The notes beneath the pieces are model-generated. The model made no database searches. It was given only the letters and a program-made list of their open reading frames with translations, and was not told the origin of the DNA. A stretch of 34,014 bases of DNA, taken from assembly GCA_023259375.1 (NCBI GenBank), contig JAHFQC010000056.1:1-34014 (forward strand). Reading direction: 5' to 3'. A program made the position numbers and the translations under genes. Source of the stretch: Alphaproteobacteria bacterium. Its GTDB lineage: Bacteria; Pseudomonadota; Alphaproteobacteria; Micropepsales; Micropepsaceae. Shown here one piece after another: positions 1-10,011 of the stretch. Within the stretch, counting starts at the first letter, position 1. Every line of letters begins with the position of its first letter.

Positions 1-7
1 CCCAATC

Positions 8-244
8 CTAGATCTTGATGTCGAGGTTGGTGCCGGGGCGCACATAACCGCCGCCGGGGCCTGTTATCGTGGCCGCGATGTGGTTCGCGGCCGGCGCCGG
101 CGCAGCTTTCTTCGCAGGTTCCTGCACCACCGATGCCGCCGGGGCGTCCTTGAAGGCGATCGGCTCGAACGCCGCCGAGGTCCCGTGCGGGCGAACGGTC
201 GTCTGGCTTTGGGTCGCCAGGAGATTTGCGGCGCTGATCTGCAT
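8..244 (-). CDS. small hypothetical protein at the end of the ccm operon
   Basis: A 78-residue reading frame starts at ATG 244, 13 bases after the ccmD stop, so it is probably co-transcribed with ccmABCD. I do not recognise a function. It has no signal peptide and no membrane segment. The middle (residues about 30-60) is rich in Ala and Pro and looks disordered. The C-terminus is a short motif, YVRPGTNLDIKI, which is more hydrophobic and could be a docking tail. No good Shine-Dalgarno is seen. In many alphaproteobacteria the gene after ccmD is the thioredoxin-like ccmG; this protein has no CxxC and is not CcmG. The frame is open and compositionally normal, so I think it is real, but homologues would have to confirm it. 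Confidence 0.6.
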   Translation of the reverse strand: MQISAANLLATQSQTTVRPHGTSAAFEPIAFKDAPAASVVQEPAKKAAPAPAANHIAATITGPGGGYVRPGTNLDIKI

Positions 245-257
245 GGCGCCTAGGATT

Positions 258-413
258 TCAGAGATTGGTTTCCGAATCCTTTAAAAGGGCCAAACGCTTC
301 TTGGCGCGGCGCCAACGGGCCCAAGTCACGGCCGCCGTCACGGCGAGCGTCGCGGCCGAGATGAGATAGGCGCTCCAGACATAAACGGCATACGACGGGA
401 GGACCATGGTCAT
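258..413 (-). CDS. ccmD: heme exporter protein CcmD
   Basis: A 51-residue protein with one membrane helix (about residues 8-30), then a basic cytoplasmic tail containing WARWRRAKKR. This is the usual shape and size of CcmD, the small subunit that holds heme-loaded CcmE on the CcmABC transporter and helps its release. Its ATG at 413 overlaps the ccmC stop as ATGA, which supports translational coupling and fixes the start; the longer open frame that extends upstream is only ccmC read out of frame. It is the last recognisable ccm gene here: ccmE, ccmF, ccmG and ccmH are not in the window. Confidence 0.85.
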   Translation of the reverse strand: MTMVLPSYAVYVWSAYLISAATLAVTAAVTWARWRRAKKRLALLKDSETNL

Positions 414-1123
414 GCCCTCCCTGTGGCGACGAGGACCGCGGCCTTCCGCTCCAGGATTGTTGTCCGTATACGAACGATCCAGAGGGTCATGAACAAAGCC
501 GTATAAGCCAGCGCCATGATGGCCAGCGGCCACAGGAACACCGGTGCGATCGCCGGACCGCCTTGCCGCAAGATACTCGCGCCCTGGTGGAGTGTTGTCC
601 ACCACTGCACCGAAAAGTGGATGATCGGCAAATTCACCGCGCCGACGATGGCGAGAACGGCGGCGGCGCGAGCCGCGCGGACTTCGTCTTCGATGGCGTT
701 ACCGAGTGCAATGATACCGAGATACAGGAACAACAAGAGCAGGAACGAGGTCAGACGCCCGTCCCAAACCCAGAACGCGCCCCACATCGGCCGCCCCCAT
801 AACGAGCCCGTGACCAGACCAAGCGCCGTGAACACCGCGCCCAAAGGCGCTGCCGTCTTCAGCGCGATATCAGCCAGCGGATGACGGCCGACCAATGCCG
901 TAGCGCCGGCGAACGCCATCAATCCGTACGCCATCATCGCCACCCAAGCGGCAGGAACGTGCAGGAACATGATGCGGACGCTGTCGCCTTGCTGGTAATC
1001 GGGCGGAACGTTGAGCGCGAGCCAAAGTCCAACGGCGAACAACACGGCCGTTGCCGCCGCAAGCCACGGCAACAGTTTGCCGGTCACATCGAGGAACCGC
1101 CTGGGATTGCCGAGTTGGAGCAT
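410..1123 (-). CDS. ccmC: heme ABC transporter permease CcmC
   Basis: This 237-residue membrane protein matches CcmC, which presents heme to the periplasmic chaperone CcmE during cytochrome c maturation. Six hydrophobic helices are visible. The tryptophan-rich WWD motif lies at about residues 114-124 (WGAFWVWDGRLT). The two expected external heme-ligand histidines are present, one in FLHVPAAW (His55) and one in TTLHQGAS (His179). The ATG at 1123 is preceded by AGGA at good spacing. It lies 17 bases after ccmB and overlaps ccmD by four bases, so it is inside a tight operon ccmA-ccmB-ccmC-ccmD. Length agrees with the family. Confidence 0.96.
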   Translation of the reverse strand: MLQLGNPRRFLDVTGKLLPWLAAATAVLFAVGLWLALNVPPDYQQGDSVRIMFLHVPAAWVAMMAYGLMAFAGATALVGRHPLADIALKTAAPLGAVFTALGLVTGSLWGRPMWGAFWVWDGRLTSFLLLLFLYLGIIALGNAIEDEVRAARAAAVLAIVGAVNLPIIHFSVQWWTTLHQGASILRQGGPAIAPVFLWPLAIMALAYTALFMTLWIVRIRTTILERKAAVLVATGRA

Positions 1124-1140
1124 CGGATTCCTATAGCACC

Positions 1141-1806
1141 TTATGCGCCGAGATTGAGCCGTACACCGGCGGCGGCCGCGAACGGGGCCAACGCCACGGC
1201 AAGAAGCGAAAACGCCGCCAGGAACAACAGGGCACCGCTCTGAAGCCCATCAAGCACGGCGGCGACGGCGCCCGCGCCGAAGATCACCACCGGCGCCACC
1301 AGCGGCAGCACGATGAACGGCAGGATCAATCCGCCGCGCCGGATCGACAGCGTCAGCGCCGCACCGATGCCGCCGATGGCGCTCACCGCCGGTGTGCCGA
1401 TCAGCAGAGCCAACACCAGCGTACCGGTCGCGGCGGCCGGTAGTCCGTACGCAACCGCCAGCAACGCACCGATCACGGTCAGCGGCAAGCCGGTCGACAG
1501 CCAATGGGCCACGATCTTCGCGAACGCCAAGGCCTCCAGCGACAGCGGCGCCAGCGCCATCAAATCGAGACTGCCGTCCTCGAAATCGGCCTGAAACAGA
1601 CGATCGAGCGATAACAGCGCCGCCAGCACCGCCGCCACCCACAACACGCCCGCGGCGATGCGGGCGAGCAATTTCAAATCCGGTCCGATACCAAGCGGTA
1701 CCAGAGTCGCGACGGCGGCAAAGAAAGCCAGCGCCAGTGCCGCACCGCCGCCTGCCCGCACGGCCAGCATCAGATCACGCGCGATCACGGTGCGCAGCGC
1801 GCTCAT
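1141..1806 (-). CDS. ccmB: heme exporter protein CcmB
   Basis: A 221-residue polytopic membrane protein with six predicted hydrophobic segments, the permease partner of the CcmA ATPase in the CcmABCD complex. The N-terminal stretch ALRTVIARDLMLAVRAGG and the following segment with FFAAVATLVPLGIGPD are typical of CcmB. The conserved loop FEDGSLDLMALAPLSLEALAFAK-like region is present at about residues 75-97. The start ATG at 1806 overlaps the ccmA stop (ATGA), so translation is likely coupled to ccmA. The family is about 220 residues, so the gene is full length. Confidence 0.95.
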   Translation of the reverse strand: MSALRTVIARDLMLAVRAGGGAALALAFFAAVATLVPLGIGPDLKLLARIAAGVLWVAAVLAALLSLDRLFQADFEDGSLDLMALAPLSLEALAFAKIVAHWLSTGLPLTVIGALLAVAYGLPAAATGTLVLALLIGTPAVSAIGGIGAALTLSIRRGGLILPFIVLPLVAPVVIFGAGAVAAVLDGLQSGALLFLAAFSLLAVALAPFAAAAGVRLNLGA

Positions 1807-2402
1807 GCATCCCCCAGACGCAGCGTAAGTCCGTCAACGCCGAGCGGGTCGTGGGTCGCAGCGATCGCGATGCCGCCGGCGGCGCAATGGGCGGTCAGTT
1901 TCCCGGCCAACAGCGCCTTGCCGTCGTCATCGAGCGCCGCCAACGGCTCATCGAGAAGCCACAGCTTGCGGCCGGTGAGCACCAGACGGGCCAGCGCCAG
2001 CCGCCGCTTCTGACCGGACGACAGATATTGTCCCGGCAGCTGCGGCTTGAGTCCGAAGGCTTCGGGCTCCGGCGCAGGAGTGCCGTAAAGCTTGGCCCAG
2101 AAGCGGAGTTGCTCGCCGACATCGAGCTGCGGCTTGACCGCGTCGCGGTCGCCCAGCCAGCCGACCAGCCGGGCCCGGTCCTCGCCGTCGACGGCCTCGC
2201 CGGAGTCCGTCCGGATACGGACGATCCCTTCGGTCGGCGCCAGCAAGCCGGCGATGACACGCAACAGACTGGTCTTGCCCGCCCCGTTGGGGCCGGTGAG
2301 CGACAGCAAATCGCCGGCACGCAAGGAAAGATCGAGACCCGCGAACAGCCTTCTGTGGCCGCGGGTCAAAGCAAGGCGTTCGATGGCGAGCGCAAAGGTC
2401 AT
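1803..2402 (-). CDS. ccmA: heme exporter ATP-binding protein CcmA
   Basis: A 199-residue ABC ATPase, first gene of the ccm operon. Visible motifs are Walker A GPNGAGKTS (residues 37-45), the ABC signature LSSGQ (127-131), Walker B LWLLDEP (147-153) and the switch histidine in ATHDP (His184). CcmA hydrolyses ATP to drive release of holo-CcmE from CcmC. It is short, with no domain beyond the nucleotide-binding fold, as usual for CcmA. The ATG at 2402 has only a weak ribosome-binding site. Identification rests on the motifs plus the linked ccmB, ccmC and ccmD genes. The upstream region 2403-2665 is shared with the divergent phaR and should carry both promoters. Confidence 0.95.
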   Translation of the reverse strand: MTFALAIERLALTRGHRRLFAGLDLSLRAGDLLSLTGPNGAGKTSLLRVIAGLLAPTEGIVRIRTDSGEAVDGEDRARLVGWLGDRDAVKPQLDVGEQLRFWAKLYGTPAPEPEAFGLKPQLPGQYLSSGQKRRLALARLVLTGRKLWLLDEPLAALDDDGKALLAGKLTAHCAAGGIAIAATHDPLGVDGLTLRLGDA

Positions 2403-2665
2403 ACCGGCCGATGTTTAGCCCGTCGCGGCCGATCTGTCGCCAGGGGACTGAAGCGGGGAAAAAACCTGCCGTATTTCGTCCACAAATTGCCGCGGGTGCG
2501 AGGCGGCTTGCGACCACAAAAAATATCAGGCAATGTCAGTGGGTTACTCAGCCATTTGCGCCGCACCTCGTGCTGCAACTGCGCAAAAAGGCTGGACAGG
2601 GCAGCGAATGTGGGCTTGGCTGGGTCCCCACCAAAAGCCCTCCCTTGAGGCGGCAAAAAGCGGGT

Positions 2666-3250
2666 ATGCGCGTGGCGGAAGATCCCAAGGCCGAAACGGC
2701 TGTCGTCATCAAGAAGTATGCGAACCGGCGGCTCTACAACACGCAGACCTCCAGCTATGTCACGCTCGACCATTTGAGCGAGATGGTGAAGCAAGGCGTC
2801 GAGTTCGAAGTGCGCGACGCGCGCACCGGCGAAGACATCACCCGCTCGGTCCTCACCCAGATCATCTTCGAGGAAGAGGCCAAAGGGCAGAACCTGTTGC
2901 CGATCCGCTTCCTGCGCCAGCTCATCCGCTTCTACGGCGATCCGATGCAGTCGTTCGTGCCGGGCTATCTCGACCTCTCGATGCAGAGCTTCATCAAGAA
3001 CCAGGAAGAGATGCGCGAGCGCATCGCCAAGGTGTTCGGCAGCGGCAATCAGGCCGTCGAACAACTGGCGCGCCAGAACATGGCGATGTTCGAGCACTCG
3101 ATGCAGATGTTCGCGCCGTTTGCGCCGCCGCAAGAACCGCCAACGCCACCGACAGCACCGGCTGAGCCGGCCAGCAGCGACCTCAACGATCTGAAGTCCC
3201 AGATGGATGAAATGCGCCGCCAGCTGGCGGAGCTCAGCCAGCGGAAATAG
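2666..3250 (+). CDS. phaR: polyhydroxyalkanoate synthesis regulator PhaR
   Basis: A 194-residue protein whose N-terminal third (about residues 12-75) holds the PHA/PHB accumulation regulator DNA-binding domain: IKKYANRRLYNT, then SSYVTLDHLSEMV, then the region ending TRSVLTQIIFEEE. A second accumulation-regulator segment follows (RFLRQLIRFYGDPMQSFVPGYL). The C-terminus is Pro/Ala-rich and ends in a short predicted coiled coil rich in Leu, Met and Arg. PhaR proteins bind PHA granules and repress phasin and PHA genes. I chose ATG 2666 because homology begins shortly after it; the frame is open further upstream to 2411 but that part is low-quality sequence. No pha synthesis gene is in the window. 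Confidence 0.93.
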   Translation: MRVAEDPKAETAVVIKKYANRRLYNTQTSSYVTLDHLSEMVKQGVEFEVRDARTGEDITRSVLTQIIFEEEAKGQNLLPIRFLRQLIRFYGDPMQSFVPGYLDLSMQSFIKNQEEMRERIAKVFGSGNQAVEQLARQNMAMFEHSMQMFAPFAPPQEPPTPPTAPAEPASSDLNDLKSQMDEMRRQLAELSQRK

Positions 3251-3317
3251 AGCGCTTTCTGGAAAAGTGGAGCCGTTAGCGACAGCGTAAGGCGACGGTT
3301 TTCCGTCCGAAAGCGCG
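3251..3317. repeat. palindromic intergenic repeat element A
   Basis: Directly after the phaR stop, GCGCTTTC (3252-3259) is mirrored by GAAAGCGC (3309-3316), and inside it GGAAAA (3261-3266) is mirrored by TTTTCC (3299-3304). The whole forms a long hairpin with small internal loops. Its sequence style resembles the short dispersed palindromes seen between genes in many alphaproteobacteria. It sits between convergent phaR and the EAL gene and could stabilise or terminate transcripts from either side, although no U-run follows the stem. Confidence 0.65.
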
Positions 3318-3333
3318 ACAACCAAAGAATCTA

Positions 3334-3371
3334 GAGCAGTTCATCCGTTTCCGTGAAACGGTGAAATGCTC
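3334..3371. repeat. palindromic intergenic repeat element B
   Basis: A second hairpin follows element A: GAGCA-TTCA-CCGTTTC (from 3334) pairs with GAAACGG-TGAA-TGCTC (ending 3371), with single-base mismatches at two positions and a very small loop. It ends seven bases before the stop codon of the minus-strand EAL gene. Together with element A it makes a compact double-palindrome spacer. Confidence 0.6.
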
Positions 3372-3377
3372 AAGGCT

Positions 3378-5108
3378 TCAGTCCTTCTTCCAGTCGGGCG
3401 TCAGGAGCGGCTCGCCGAAGAAGAAGCCCTGGAAGTGGTCGACGCCGAAGCCTTCGAGCAGGGCGGCCTCTTCTTCCGAACCAACCCATTCCGCCGTGGT
3501 CTTGAGATTGAAGCTCTTGGCGAGATGGACCAGCGTGCGCACGAAGATCTGGTTTTCGGGCGAAGACGTGAGCGCGGCGACGTAGGAGCCGTCGATCTTG
3601 ACCTTGTCGACCCGCAGCATCTGCAGATTGCGGAACGAGGTGTAGCCGGCGCCGAAATCGTCGATGGCGATGCGGCAGCCCATCTCCCTCAGGCGCGAGA
3701 CGAAGCGCGCGTTCTCTTCGAAATGATGCAGCGCCGCGGTCTCGGTCAGTTCGACCACCAGGCGGTCGGCAATCGCCGAATTCTGCTTCACGTATTCGAC
3801 GAAGCTCTGCAGAAACGCCGAATCCTGCGCCGTGGTGCCGGAGACGTTGACGCTGAGATTGATCTCGGGATGGGTGTGCAGCGCCGCCACCGCCATTTCG
3901 AGCGCGCAGCGGTCGACGAGGCGAACTAGACCGAGCTGCTCGGCCGCCGGAATGAAGTGGCCGGCCGGTGCAATGGTTCCGTCGGGGCGCACCATCCGGA
4001 GCAGGCATTCATATTCGGCGATCTGACGCGTCTTGGCATCGATGATAGGCTGATAGGCGAAGACGAGACGGTCTTCCTTCAGCGCGGCGACAACTTCGTC
4101 GGCCACCGACATCAGGCGCAGACGCGCGCCTTCGCGCAATTCGGAATGGTGATAGATCGAAAAGCCGTCGCGGCCGTGGCTGCGGGCGCGTTCGAGCGCT
4201 TCTTCGGCGCGCAGCATCGCTTCCTGGCTCGACGAGGCGCTGCCGGGCAGCCACACCGCACCGACCGACGAGGTCACGGCGACACGGCCGGCGCGGGTAT
4301 CGACCACGTCGCCGCGAACCACCGCGCGGAGGCGCTCGGCCACCACGATGATGTCGCTTTCGGTGCAGTTCTTCAGGATGACGCCGAACTTGTTGCCGGC
4401 GGTGCGGCCGATCACGTCGGTGGTGCGCAGCGAGCGCGCCAACCGTTCGCCGACCGCCAGGATCACTTCGTCGGCGGCATCGAAGCCGTAAGAGTCATTG
4501 ATGATCGCCAGCCGGTCGATCGAGAACACCAGGAAGCCGCAATGGCGCTCCTGGCTTTGGGCGGTGGCGATCGCTTCGGCGAGTTCGGCGCGCAGCGAAT
4601 TGCGGTTGAGATGACCGGTCAGCTCGTCGCGGGTCGCCAGATAGGTCAGGCGGTGATACTGGTGCTTGCGCTCGGTGATTTCGCGCACCACGCCGGTCAG
4701 CCGTTCGGTCTGTCCGCTGGCGTCGGGCACGCGGGTTCCGAGAAACACATACCACACGGTGCCGAGCGCCGACGCCATCTCGACGTCGATGTCGAAGGTC
4801 ACGGTTTCGGGACTGCGGCTCTCGATCAGGGCGGAAAAGCGCTGGCGCACCTGGCTGTTCATGCCGGCGAGCAGTTGGCGGCCTTGGCTGCGGTCACGCT
4901 GAATGATTTGGGCTGGCAGGATGTCCGCCGCGCCGTCCCAGAGGATGCGGTCATCGGCAATAGTCCAGTTGAAGGCAACAATGCCCGCGCCCGACACAGC
5001 GAGCGCAAGTCTTTCAGAGTCCTGTACCGCCTTCAGTGCGGCAAGCGACCCCCCCGGCTTCTTCTGAAGCGACTGTTCCACCACGACCACCACCAGTTGG
5101 CCGTTCAT
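3378..5108 (-). CDS. PAS/degenerate GGDEF/EAL cyclic-di-GMP phosphodiesterase
   Basis: From ATG 5108 this is a 576-residue cytoplasmic signalling protein. Order: a PAS-like sensor (about 30-150), a GGDEF domain (about 155-320) and an EAL domain (about 345-565). The GGDEF signature is AGNKF (237-241), so diguanylate cyclase activity is unlikely. The EAL domain keeps the expected acidic and metal residues: ECL with Glu367, the Asn of NVSG, ELTE, IDDFGAG, KVKID, AEWV and FQGF. It therefore probably hydrolyses c-di-GMP, with the GGDEF part perhaps only sensing GTP. A longer start at GTG 5186 is open but lacks a ribosome-binding site; 5108 has AAGG just upstream. It is transcribed alone, convergent with phaR. 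Confidence 0.88.
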   Translation of the reverse strand: MNGQLVVVVVEQSLQKKPGGSLAALKAVQDSERLALAVSGAGIVAFNWTIADDRILWDGAADILPAQIIQRDRSQGRQLLAGMNSQVRQRFSALIESRSPETVTFDIDVEMASALGTVWYVFLGTRVPDASGQTERLTGVVREITERKHQYHRLTYLATRDELTGHLNRNSLRAELAEAIATAQSQERHCGFLVFSIDRLAIINDSYGFDAADEVILAVGERLARSLRTTDVIGRTAGNKFGVILKNCTESDIIVVAERLRAVVRGDVVDTRAGRVAVTSSVGAVWLPGSASSSQEAMLRAEEALERARSHGRDGFSIYHHSELREGARLRLMSVADEVVAALKEDRLVFAYQPIIDAKTRQIAEYECLLRMVRPDGTIAPAGHFIPAAEQLGLVRLVDRCALEMAVAALHTHPEINLSVNVSGTTAQDSAFLQSFVEYVKQNSAIADRLVVELTETAALHHFEENARFVSRLREMGCRIAIDDFGAGYTSFRNLQMLRVDKVKIDGSYVAALTSSPENQIFVRTLVHLAKSFNLKTTAEWVGSEEEAALLEGFGVDHFQGFFFGEPLLTPDWKKD

Positions 5109-5214
5109 CGGCCTTATCGAGCGATGATGGGCGGGGGGGCTTAAAAAACCCGTAACTCTTGAAACAAACGACGCCTCATCCGTCACGGCCCGCAGTTTGC
5201 CTGAACAAAGGGTT

Positions 5215-5562
5215 ATGACGGCGATTTCGACATTTCCAATTGTCAGGACGGGCGCGGAAAACCGCGGGACTGCGTCCGTTCACGCCGTCGAAAAAGTCAG
5301 TGCCAGCGCCGGAATCGATGGTGAATCGACGGCCCGCCGCGAACGCCCGAGTTGGATCTGCACACCATCATCCAGGCGCTCATCGTCCCAGTCCGGCACA
5401 GATACCAGCGACCCATATTGGGACGCTCCGCGGCTGACACCGACTTTCGTCGCGCAAGTGATGGGGCAGGTCTATTGCCCGCACGCGCCGCTGCCGTCAG
5501 CGGGAACGGCTTACCGTCCGACCCGGGCGCCGCGTCCCATGATTCTCGACAAGGAAATTTGA
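5215..5562 (+). CDS. small hypothetical protein
   Basis: A 115-residue open frame starts at ATG 5215 with AAAGGG just upstream. I do not recognise it. The N-terminal two thirds are Ser/Thr/Arg-rich and look disordered. The C-terminal part, with DAPRLTPTFVAQVMGQ and then a Pro-rich tail ending ILDKEI, looks like a conserved helix and is the main reason for calling a gene. It overlaps the end of the minus-strand gene at 5497 by 66 bases and diverges from the EAL gene. The overlap and the unusual composition leave real doubt. Confidence 0.5.
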   Translation: MTAISTFPIVRTGAENRGTASVHAVEKVSASAGIDGESTARRERPSWICTPSSRRSSSQSGTDTSDPYWDAPRLTPTFVAQVMGQVYCPHAPLPSAGTAYRPTRAPRPMILDKEI

Positions 5563-6075
5563 CCCCAACCCGACGCCGACGACGCCCGCCGCCGCGAACA
5601 GCAACAGGCCGGCGCGCGCCGCCGTTCCCGGCGCCAGCCCCGCCGCCGCGGCCGCCAGCATCGAGAGCGAGGCCAGCGCGAGATAAAGGCTGGGGCGCTT
5701 CATCAGGCCCGGGCGGGCGACGGCAAAGGTGAAGATCGCGCATAGCACTTGCGGTGCCGCCGCCAGCGCCCGCCAATCGGTTGCCGCCGCGCCAATGCCG
5801 GCGAGGGTCGCGATGAGAAGAACCAAAAACGCAATCAACGAATTCGGCACCCGGCGAAAGGCGGAAAACGCAGCCAGCCACAGGCACGCCGATCCCAACG
5901 TGGCGACGATGTCGGTGACGGCGGCCGGCGCCAGCTTCGCCGCTTCCGAGATCGCCAGCGCCGCATAAAGTACCGCCGCCAGCTTGAGATAGGCTTGCGC
6001 GCGCACCGGCGCACCGCCGGCCGCGATCCAGGCCGCCGCGGCACCGAGCAACAGGACGAGCGCAAACGCAAGCAT
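5497..6075 (-). CDS. hypothetical membrane protein
   Basis: A 192-residue, strongly hydrophobic protein. Six or so helices are visible, beginning with LAFALVLLLGAAAAWIAAGG at the N-terminus, alternating with short Arg-containing loops, and ending in a polar tail (VENHGTRRPGRTVSRSR). I do not recognise the family. It lies 44 bases downstream of the DUF1223 gene on the same strand and may share its transcript. No clear ribosome-binding site precedes ATG 6075. It is very rich in Ala, as is typical for membrane proteins in this GC-rich genome. Confidence 0.7.
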   Translation of the reverse strand: MLAFALVLLLGAAAAWIAAGGAPVRAQAYLKLAAVLYAALAISEAAKLAPAAVTDIVATLGSACLWLAAFSAFRRVPNSLIAFLVLLIATLAGIGAAATDWRALAAAPQVLCAIFTFAVARPGLMKRPSLYLALASLSMLAAAAAGLAPGTAARAGLLLFAAAGVVGVGLGSNFLVENHGTRRPGRTVSRSR

Positions 6076-6119
6076 GATGGGACGTTAGTGCGAAAGGCGG
6101 CACCGGCGGAAGCGGCGTG

Positions 6120-7001
6120 TCACCACGGGGCGTAGAAGGTGGCGTTGTTGACCATCGTGGCGCCGAGAACGCGGCCATAGCCCGATTGCTGCACCACCAC
6201 GGCGATGGAATCGTGCGCCGGCAGCTTGTTGCCCGCCTTGGGCACGGAGATGGCGAGCGGCTCGCCGCGCCAACGGCCGACATTGGCGATGTTCGTCACC
6301 ACGTTACGATAGCTGATCGTGCGGCCGTTGTTCTCGCCGCCGCCAACCTTGACCTGCGCCGTCGAGCGGACGCGGAAGACCCAGACGGTGGCGTCGACGT
6401 TGCTGCGGCGGGCCGCGTCGGGAGCCCGTTCGATCACCACCCGCAGATCATCCGGACGCTTGGTGGCCTGCACCGGCACCGACCACGCCGCGCGCATCGG
6501 CGTCTTGACCCGCATCGCCGCCACGAACACCGCATCGGAAGGCCCGTCGCGCCGGGCCACCGCCGGCGTATCGACATCGGGCGTCTGCCCGTCGTCGCGG
6601 GTCATGCTGGCGAGAGTCAAAGCATACGACACCGCATCTTCACGCGCCGCCGGAACGTCCTTGACGCCGTCGACGATCATTTGCGGCGTGTAGACGCCGC
6701 CGCGATGCAGCGCACTGGCGTACGCCTTCTGACGCCGCGTGTTGTCTTCGTTCGCCAGCGTGTCCTTCCAGCCGAACATGTCCCAGTAGGTCACGGGAAA
6801 ACTGAGCAGCAGTACGCCCGGCTTCTGCGCCACCTTGGCGGCCATCTGATTGGCGGCGAAACAAGAAGCGCAGCCCTGACTGGTATAAACCTCGACCACG
6901 ATGGGGCGCGTTTCGCCCGCGCCAGAGCCCGCAGGGGCGCTCGCAGCGGTAAACGTGAACAATGCCAGCGCGGCGGCTGCAATTTTCATGCGTCGGACCA
7001 T
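6120..7001 (-). CDS. DUF1223 exported thioredoxin-fold protein
   Basis: A 293-residue protein with a cleavable signal peptide (MVRRMKIAAAALALF, cut near residue 25). The mature part starts with RPIVVEVYTSQGCASCFAAN, where the CASC motif in a thioredoxin-like strand-helix is the hallmark of DUF1223. Further family features are FPVTYWDMFGWKDTLA and RRQKAYASAL, then YTPQMIVDG. The biochemical role of DUF1223 is not established; a periplasmic redox role is inferred from the fold. The ATG at 7001 is preceded by GAGGGGGG and precedes the signal peptide directly; the open frame further upstream is not needed. The gene at 5497-6075 follows 44 bases later. Confidence 0.9.
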   Translation of the reverse strand: MVRRMKIAAAALALFTFTAASAPAGSGAGETRPIVVEVYTSQGCASCFAANQMAAKVAQKPGVLLLSFPVTYWDMFGWKDTLANEDNTRRQKAYASALHRGGVYTPQMIVDGVKDVPAAREDAVSYALTLASMTRDDGQTPDVDTPAVARRDGPSDAVFVAAMRVKTPMRAAWSVPVQATKRPDDLRVVIERAPDAARRSNVDATVWVFRVRSTAQVKVGGGENNGRTISYRNVVTNIANVGRWRGEPLAISVPKAGNKLPAHDSIAVVVQQSGYGRVLGATMVNNATFYAPW

Positions 7002-7171
7002 ACCCCCCTCGCCTCCCTGCGGCCAGTCACTTCGGCTTGAGCGGCGCCGCTTCAACGCAGATGGGAGCCGTTTCATCTCGAATTCTGACCTTTTGACAGA
7101 CTTTCGTCGGTCTGCACCGGCGGCGTTCGCAGAGCTCACCGCGATTGCGACGGAACGCGGGTTTCTGTGGC

Positions 7172-7202
7172 AAAAAAGGCCCCGCGGCTGCCCGCGAGGC
7201 CC
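7172..7202 (-). terminator. intrinsic terminator of acnA
   Basis: On the minus strand, GGCCTCGCGG pairs with CCGCGGGGCC (one G-T wobble) around a four-base loop and is followed at once by six T. It lies 22 bases past the acnA stop, so it ends the acnA transcript before the DUF1223 gene. Confidence 0.9.
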
Positions 7203-7224
7203 ATTTTCTACGTGATGATGTCCT

Positions 7225-9957
<2,733 letters not shown>

Positions 9958-9968
9958 CCCCGGTTTAG

Positions 9969-9989
9969 TGGAATTCTAGACGAATTCCA
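9969..9989. promoter_or_regulatory. perfect inverted repeat between acnA and the crotonase gene
   Basis: TGGAATTC (9969-9976) and GAATTCCA (9982-9989) form perfect 8-base arms around TAGAC. The site lies in the 54-base gap between the two divergent genes, 11 bases upstream of the GGGGAGG of the crotonase gene. Its symmetry and place suggest an operator for a dimeric regulator acting on one or both genes. The regulator is unknown. Confidence 0.45.
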
Positions 9990-10011
9990 AGTCAGCCGAG
10001 GGGAGGCTCTG

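Noticed and set aside
258..605. 115-residue extended frame ending as ccmD
   Set aside because: The upstream part is ccmC out of frame; CcmD starts at 413 with the ATGA overlap.
3957..5144. 395-residue plus-strand frame opposite the EAL gene
   Set aside because: Mirror frame of a conserved domain protein with no recognisable features.
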